64,000 nucleotides of DNA from assembly GCA_905147135.1 (NCBI GenBank), contig LR990048.1, positions 16,600,563 to 16,664,562 of the forward strand, in the 5' to 3' direction. The notes below the pieces were generated by a model. The model saw nothing but the letters and a program-made list of their open reading frames with translations. It did no database searches and was not told where the DNA came from. Shown here one piece after another: positions 60,879 through 64,000 of this stretch. Position numbers and translations under genes: made by a program. Position 1 is the first letter of the stretch. Every line of letters starts with the position of its first letter. The DNA comes from Blastobasis lacticolella. Taxonomy: Eukaryota > Arthropoda > Insecta > Lepidoptera > Blastobasidae.

Positions 60879-63164
60879 CTATTTCGAAGAGCTAGTAGTA
60901 CACCATACATTTTTGTCATTGATATATTCATCAATTTTATAATAGGCTTTTTTCATTAAAGTTGTTTTCACCTTATCTTTAAATTGTAATTCAGGCAAAT
61001 TAATAATACATTCAGGAATATGATTATAAAATCTTATACAGTTACCCATGAAAGATGAATTTACTTTACTTAGTCTGAACAACGGTGTTACCAGTTTATT
61101 TTTGTTTCTTAAATTGACATTATGAATATCAGTATTTTTAGCAAATTGGGTAATATGCTTTCTAACATACATAATATTATCAAATATATATTGACTTGAG
61201 AAAGTCAATACATCAATTTCTTTAAACAATTCTTTGAGCGAATCACGTCGACGTAATCCATATATTGCTCTTACAGCTCGCTTTTGTAGTTTGAAAATGA
61301 TGTCACTATCAGCACACTTGCCCCATAGTATGATGCCGTATGACATAATACTATGAAAATAACTATAATAAACTAATCTAGCTGTATTCACATCCGTTAG
61401 CCTCCTTATTCGCCACACGGCAAATGCAGCCGAACTTAACCTACTAGCCAATGATTCAATATGTGGGCCCCATTTAATTTTTGAATCTATATTAACGCCT
61501 AAGAAAGTAGTTTTCTCTACCAACTCAAGTTGCGTTTTATCTAATATAACATTACATTGATTACTTTGTACATTAGGGAGGCAAAAATGAACGCATTTAG
61601 TTTTTTTAGAGTTTAAGACTAAGTTATTAATCGTAAACCAATGAAGCACATTCTGAAGAACACAGTTTACTTCGTCTATATTATTATCTTTCCTATTAAT
61701 TTTAAATATCAGTGAAGTGTCGTCAGCAAACAAGACTATACCAGCAATATTCTGCACCATGTATGGAAGGTCATTTATATATACAAGAAAGAGAAACGGC
61801 CCCAATATAGATCCTTGTGGCACTCCAATGCTCACTTTCCCACCCGCAGATAACTCGCCATTTACATTTACTTTTTGAACTCTACCTTCTAAGTATGATT
61901 TCATCATTTCAAGACTATCATGCGTAAAACCGTAATGTTTTAATTTTAGTAATAGTGTTGAATGATTTACACAATCAAATGCTTTAGACAAATCGCAAAA
62001 AACACCTACTGCATTATGATGTTCTTCCCAAGCGCCAAAAATTTGTTGAATGAGGCTAATACCAGCTTCGGTAGTATTGCGGCCTTTTGTGAAGCCATAT
62101 TGTTGTTGATGAAATAATTTATTACTGTTAAAGTGCACAATCATTTGACTTAACATGATTTTTTCAAAGATTTTACTGAAAACGGGCAGGATGGATACCG
62201 GTCTAAAATTATTCAAACTATTTTTACAACCTGATTTGAATAATGGCACCACTTTACTGATTTTCATGAGGTCGGGGAAAACACCTACTTCGACGCAAGC
62301 ATTAAAAATGTAAGCTACAAACGGTGCTAAAATATCAACAACAGTACTTATAACTCTAACTGACATTCCCCAAATATCTTCCGTATTTTTCAACTTAATG
62401 CTTTTAATAATAGTTTTAGCGTCTACTTCGGAATAACAAAAGCCATTTTCACAGGCACCTATATTTTCTTTTAACAAGTTTTCTGCACTAATTGGGCACG
62501 AGTTTAGCAGTGAGGTAGTTTTAATCGGTATTTCGGTAAAAAATGTTTGGAACAGCTCTGCCACTTCTTTATTTGCGGTACTAGTTCCGGTTTCTGTTTT
62601 GATTTCATAATGTGTATCACGAGGCTTTGTTTTCCCTGCCTCCTTATTTATTACATTCCACACAGTCTTAGCCTTGTTTGAAGACGAACTTATAATTTTC
62701 TTATAATGCTGTGATTTTGCAATTAGACAAACTTTCTTAAACGTTTTTGAATATTTTTTGACATATTCTACAAAATCTTTATCATGGCAATAAGCTCGTT
62801 GACCGTATAGTTCAAACATTCTATCTCTGCTTTTGCGGATACCTAAAGTAGCCCAATCACTAAATTTAGATTTACAGTTACTTTTTATTCTTTTTTGCGT
62901 AAAAACACTTTGATAAACATTATTGACAGAATTGAACATATCAGAAAATAGAATGTTTGGGTCATGAGAATCAAGAGAAAGGCCGGCAATGGTCTCCGAT
63001 AAGGCTTGTTTGAAGTGTTCAATTCTCCTTCGAGTAATTGGTCTTGTAATTATTTCATTGATATTACATTGTTCCGTAAAATCAAAAACAACGAATTGTC
63101 CACTATGGTCAGATCTTGTAAAATTTATAATAGCCTTTTCGTTGACCTCGCAACAGCAGAACAC
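60879..63164 (-). CDS. LINE reverse transcriptase (761 residues, open)
   Basis: Reverse transcriptase of a non-LTR retrotransposon, copying element RNA at a nicked target. Blocks seen in order: KVVPLFKSGCKNSLNNFRPV, FCDLSKAFDCVNHSTLLLKL, GVPQGSILGPFLFLVYINDL and LFADDTSLIF (catalytic Asp pair, near 61720). Then comes the C-terminal domain with TFLGVNIDSKIKWGPHI and AVRAIYGLRRRDSLKELF. The ATG used here lies inside the protein; the true frame continues upstream into the endonuclease across a frameshift at about 63315. Confidence 0.9.
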   Translation of the reverse strand: MFCCCEVNEKAIINFTRSDHSGQFVVFDFTEQCNINEIITRPITRRRIEHFKQALSETIAGLSLDSHDPNILFSDMFNSVNNVYQSVFTQKRIKSNCKSKFSDWATLGIRKSRDRMFELYGQRAYCHDKDFVEYVKKYSKTFKKVCLIAKSQHYKKIISSSSNKAKTVWNVINKEAGKTKPRDTHYEIKTETGTSTANKEVAELFQTFFTEIPIKTTSLLNSCPISAENLLKENIGACENGFCYSEVDAKTIIKSIKLKNTEDIWGMSVRVISTVVDILAPFVAYIFNACVEVGVFPDLMKISKVVPLFKSGCKNSLNNFRPVSILPVFSKIFEKIMLSQMIVHFNSNKLFHQQQYGFTKGRNTTEAGISLIQQIFGAWEEHHNAVGVFCDLSKAFDCVNHSTLLLKLKHYGFTHDSLEMMKSYLEGRVQKVNVNGELSAGGKVSIGVPQGSILGPFLFLVYINDLPYMVQNIAGIVLFADDTSLIFKINRKDNNIDEVNCVLQNVLHWFTINNLVLNSKKTKCVHFCLPNVQSNQCNVILDKTQLELVEKTTFLGVNIDSKIKWGPHIESLASRLSSAAFAVWRIRRLTDVNTARLVYYSYFHSIMSYGIILWGKCADSDIIFKLQKRAVRAIYGLRRRDSLKELFKEIDVLTFSSQYIFDNIMYVRKHITQFAKNTDIHNVNLRNKNKLVTPLFRLSKVNSSFMGNCIRFYNHIPECIINLPELQFKDKVKTTLMKKAYYKIDEYINDKNVWCTTSSSK

Positions 63165-63310
63165 ATTGTCGATGCAAGTCGCTGATGATTCTGTGCATCG
63201 TGTCGGCTCTAAAAATACATAATTAAGATTAAAACTACGAAATAAGCTTATTATTCTCTTACTAAACGTTGTTTTTTCTAGTAAATTAACATTAAAGTCT
63301 CCACAAACGA

Positions 63311-63763
63311 TTACCTTTTTTTACACGTACAAAGTCTTTCTAAAACTTGTTCCATAGTTTTTTCATAAATCTCATAGTTTTCATTGTATGGTGGCCTATA
63401 CACACAAAGTATGATGCACTTTTCTAGCTCCACGCAGGATAACTCAATCTTATGTTCAACTGAGAGGCCAGAAACATCTTTCCGGTCTTTCGATTTAATA
63501 TTTTGCCGTACTGCAATTAATGAACCACCACGGGAAATAGATTTCCGATTAAAACAACTAATTATATTATAGTTAAATAAATTAAATGACATGTCAGATT
63601 CCCTCAGCCAGTGCTCAGTTAAACATAAAACTTCTACAGGAGTTTTCTTTAAATATAATTCTATTTCATGTTCTTTGCCAGAAAAACCTTGTATATTTTG
63701 ATGAATTAATCGTAAACAATTCTTGGGCTTTTCTTTTGTCTTAAAATCTAGTTTAAAGAGCAT
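63311..63763 (-). CDS. LINE endonuclease, N-terminal part (frameshifted from the RT)
   Basis: It encodes RLIHQNIQGFSGKEHEIELY, VLCLTEHWLRESDMSFN, and GGSLIAVRQNIKSK with ELEKCIILCVYRPPYNE. These are the LNIQS, TE and YRPP motifs of apurinic-type endonucleases. The frame ends early in a run of seven A residues (coding strand). The next block, VIVCGDFNVN, continues in another frame, so one base appears lost in the homopolymer, by mutation or by sequencing error. Confidence 0.85.
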   Translation of the reverse strand: MLFKLDFKTKEKPKNCLRLIHQNIQGFSGKEHEIELYLKKTPVEVLCLTEHWLRESDMSFNLFNYNIISCFNRKSISRGGSLIAVRQNIKSKDRKDVSGLSVEHKIELSCVELEKCIILCVYRPPYNENYEIYEKTMEQVLERLCTCKKR

Positions 63764-64000
63764 CCTTTGTCCTTAGATGATAACATACAGGAGCCCTGGT
63801 CAATCCTACTTACGCTAATATTGTTATAACAATTAATATTATAAGCTAACAATGTAGCAATATACTTTTTGTCCTTTTGCTTGAGATACAATGTATCATT
63901 TGTACAAATAATATTGCCAACAAATTTGTTGATGTCAAAAAATGTAAATGCGTTACTATAACGAGTCAAATTATATAAACATGTATTCAGTCTATGAATA

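Larger units (their letters stand above)
57867..64000 (+). other. SQOR: SQOR intron 4 (open-ended)
   Basis: No further SQOR exon (expected next: the segment after LDY/NDY leading to the catalytic cysteine) was found before the end of the window. The intron is filled with SINEs, MITEs and a LINE. 59200-59750 and 59827-60790 hold nothing else that I can name, though 60180-60380 is strikingly GC-rich. Confidence 0.5.
60795..64000 (-). mobile_element. CR1/Jockey-type LINE, almost complete second ORF
   Basis: A reverse-strand retrotransposon in SQOR intron 4. An endonuclease frame (63763-63311) and a reverse transcriptase frame (63164-60879) are separated by a frameshift. The 3' end lies near 60795 in a short AT-rich tail (ATTGAATAACAAATATTTTT). 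The 5' end is beyond the window. The frame at 63969-63748 may be the end of a first ORF. The good preservation suggests a recent insertion. Confidence 0.88.

Overview
This is a stretch of a moth or butterfly (Lepidoptera) nuclear genome. The evidence is the intron-rich gene structure with GT/AG splice sites, AT-rich introns around very GC-rich exons, and a dense load of repeats in the lepidopteran style: RTE retrotransposon tails ending in TGATGATGA, tRNA-headed SINEs, several foldback MITE families, and R1 and CR1/Jockey-type LINE pieces. The species cannot be told from the sequence.

Three protein-coding genes can be assembled exon by exon with consistent splice phases. (1) Axin, the Wnt-pathway scaffold, on the + strand: 15 coding exons from 18350 to 36313, 676 residues with the shortest splice choices. 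RGS (APC-binding), GSK3-binding, beta-catenin/Armadillo-binding and C-terminal DIX domains are all present. (2) A MYSM1-like JAMM/MPN histone H2A deubiquitinase on the - strand: 10 exons from 49963 down to 42511, 675 residues, with a SANT domain and a complete JAMM zinc site. (3) The first four exons of mitochondrial sulfide:quinone oxidoreductase (SQOR) on the + strand, from 51177 to 57866; the gene runs past the right edge. Axin and MYSM1-like converge. MYSM1-like and SQOR diverge from a 1.2-kb shared upstream interval.

Layout: 1-16300 is non-coding, with decayed repeats, a perfect 22-bp palindrome (8174-8220), a 66-nt hairpin beside a TATA-like box (9938-10003) and a cluster of TCF/Pangolin-like motifs (13537-14364). 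16300-18300 probably holds the Axin promoter, a non-coding first exon and the first intron. 18350-36313 is Axin, followed by a likely long 3' UTR to about 40100. 40270-42300 is intergenic repeats. 42300-49963 is MYSM1-like, with a 1.65-kb long-TIR transposon in its last intron. 51177 to the end is SQOR, with R1 and RTE pieces in intron 2 and a nearly full LINE on the opposite strand in the open-ended intron 4.

The most unusual feature is in Axin. Two exons (6 and 13) have had the exon end plus its 5' splice site amplified into perfect tandem arrays of 108 bp and 120 bp. Both periods are multiples of three, both arrays stay open in the coding frame, and each carries five intact in-phase donors. 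Any donor therefore gives an in-frame Axin, with 36 or 40 residues added per extra unit: at the end of the RGS domain in one case, and in the charged linker before DIX in the other. The same gene also shows a 35-bp duplication of the exon 14 donor, a duplicated exon 2 acceptor, duplicated sequence beside the exon 4 acceptor, and a decayed copy of the GSK3-binding exon. This is either a locus prone to duplication across exon boundaries, with possible size-variable isoforms, or an assembly artefact; both readings can be tested.
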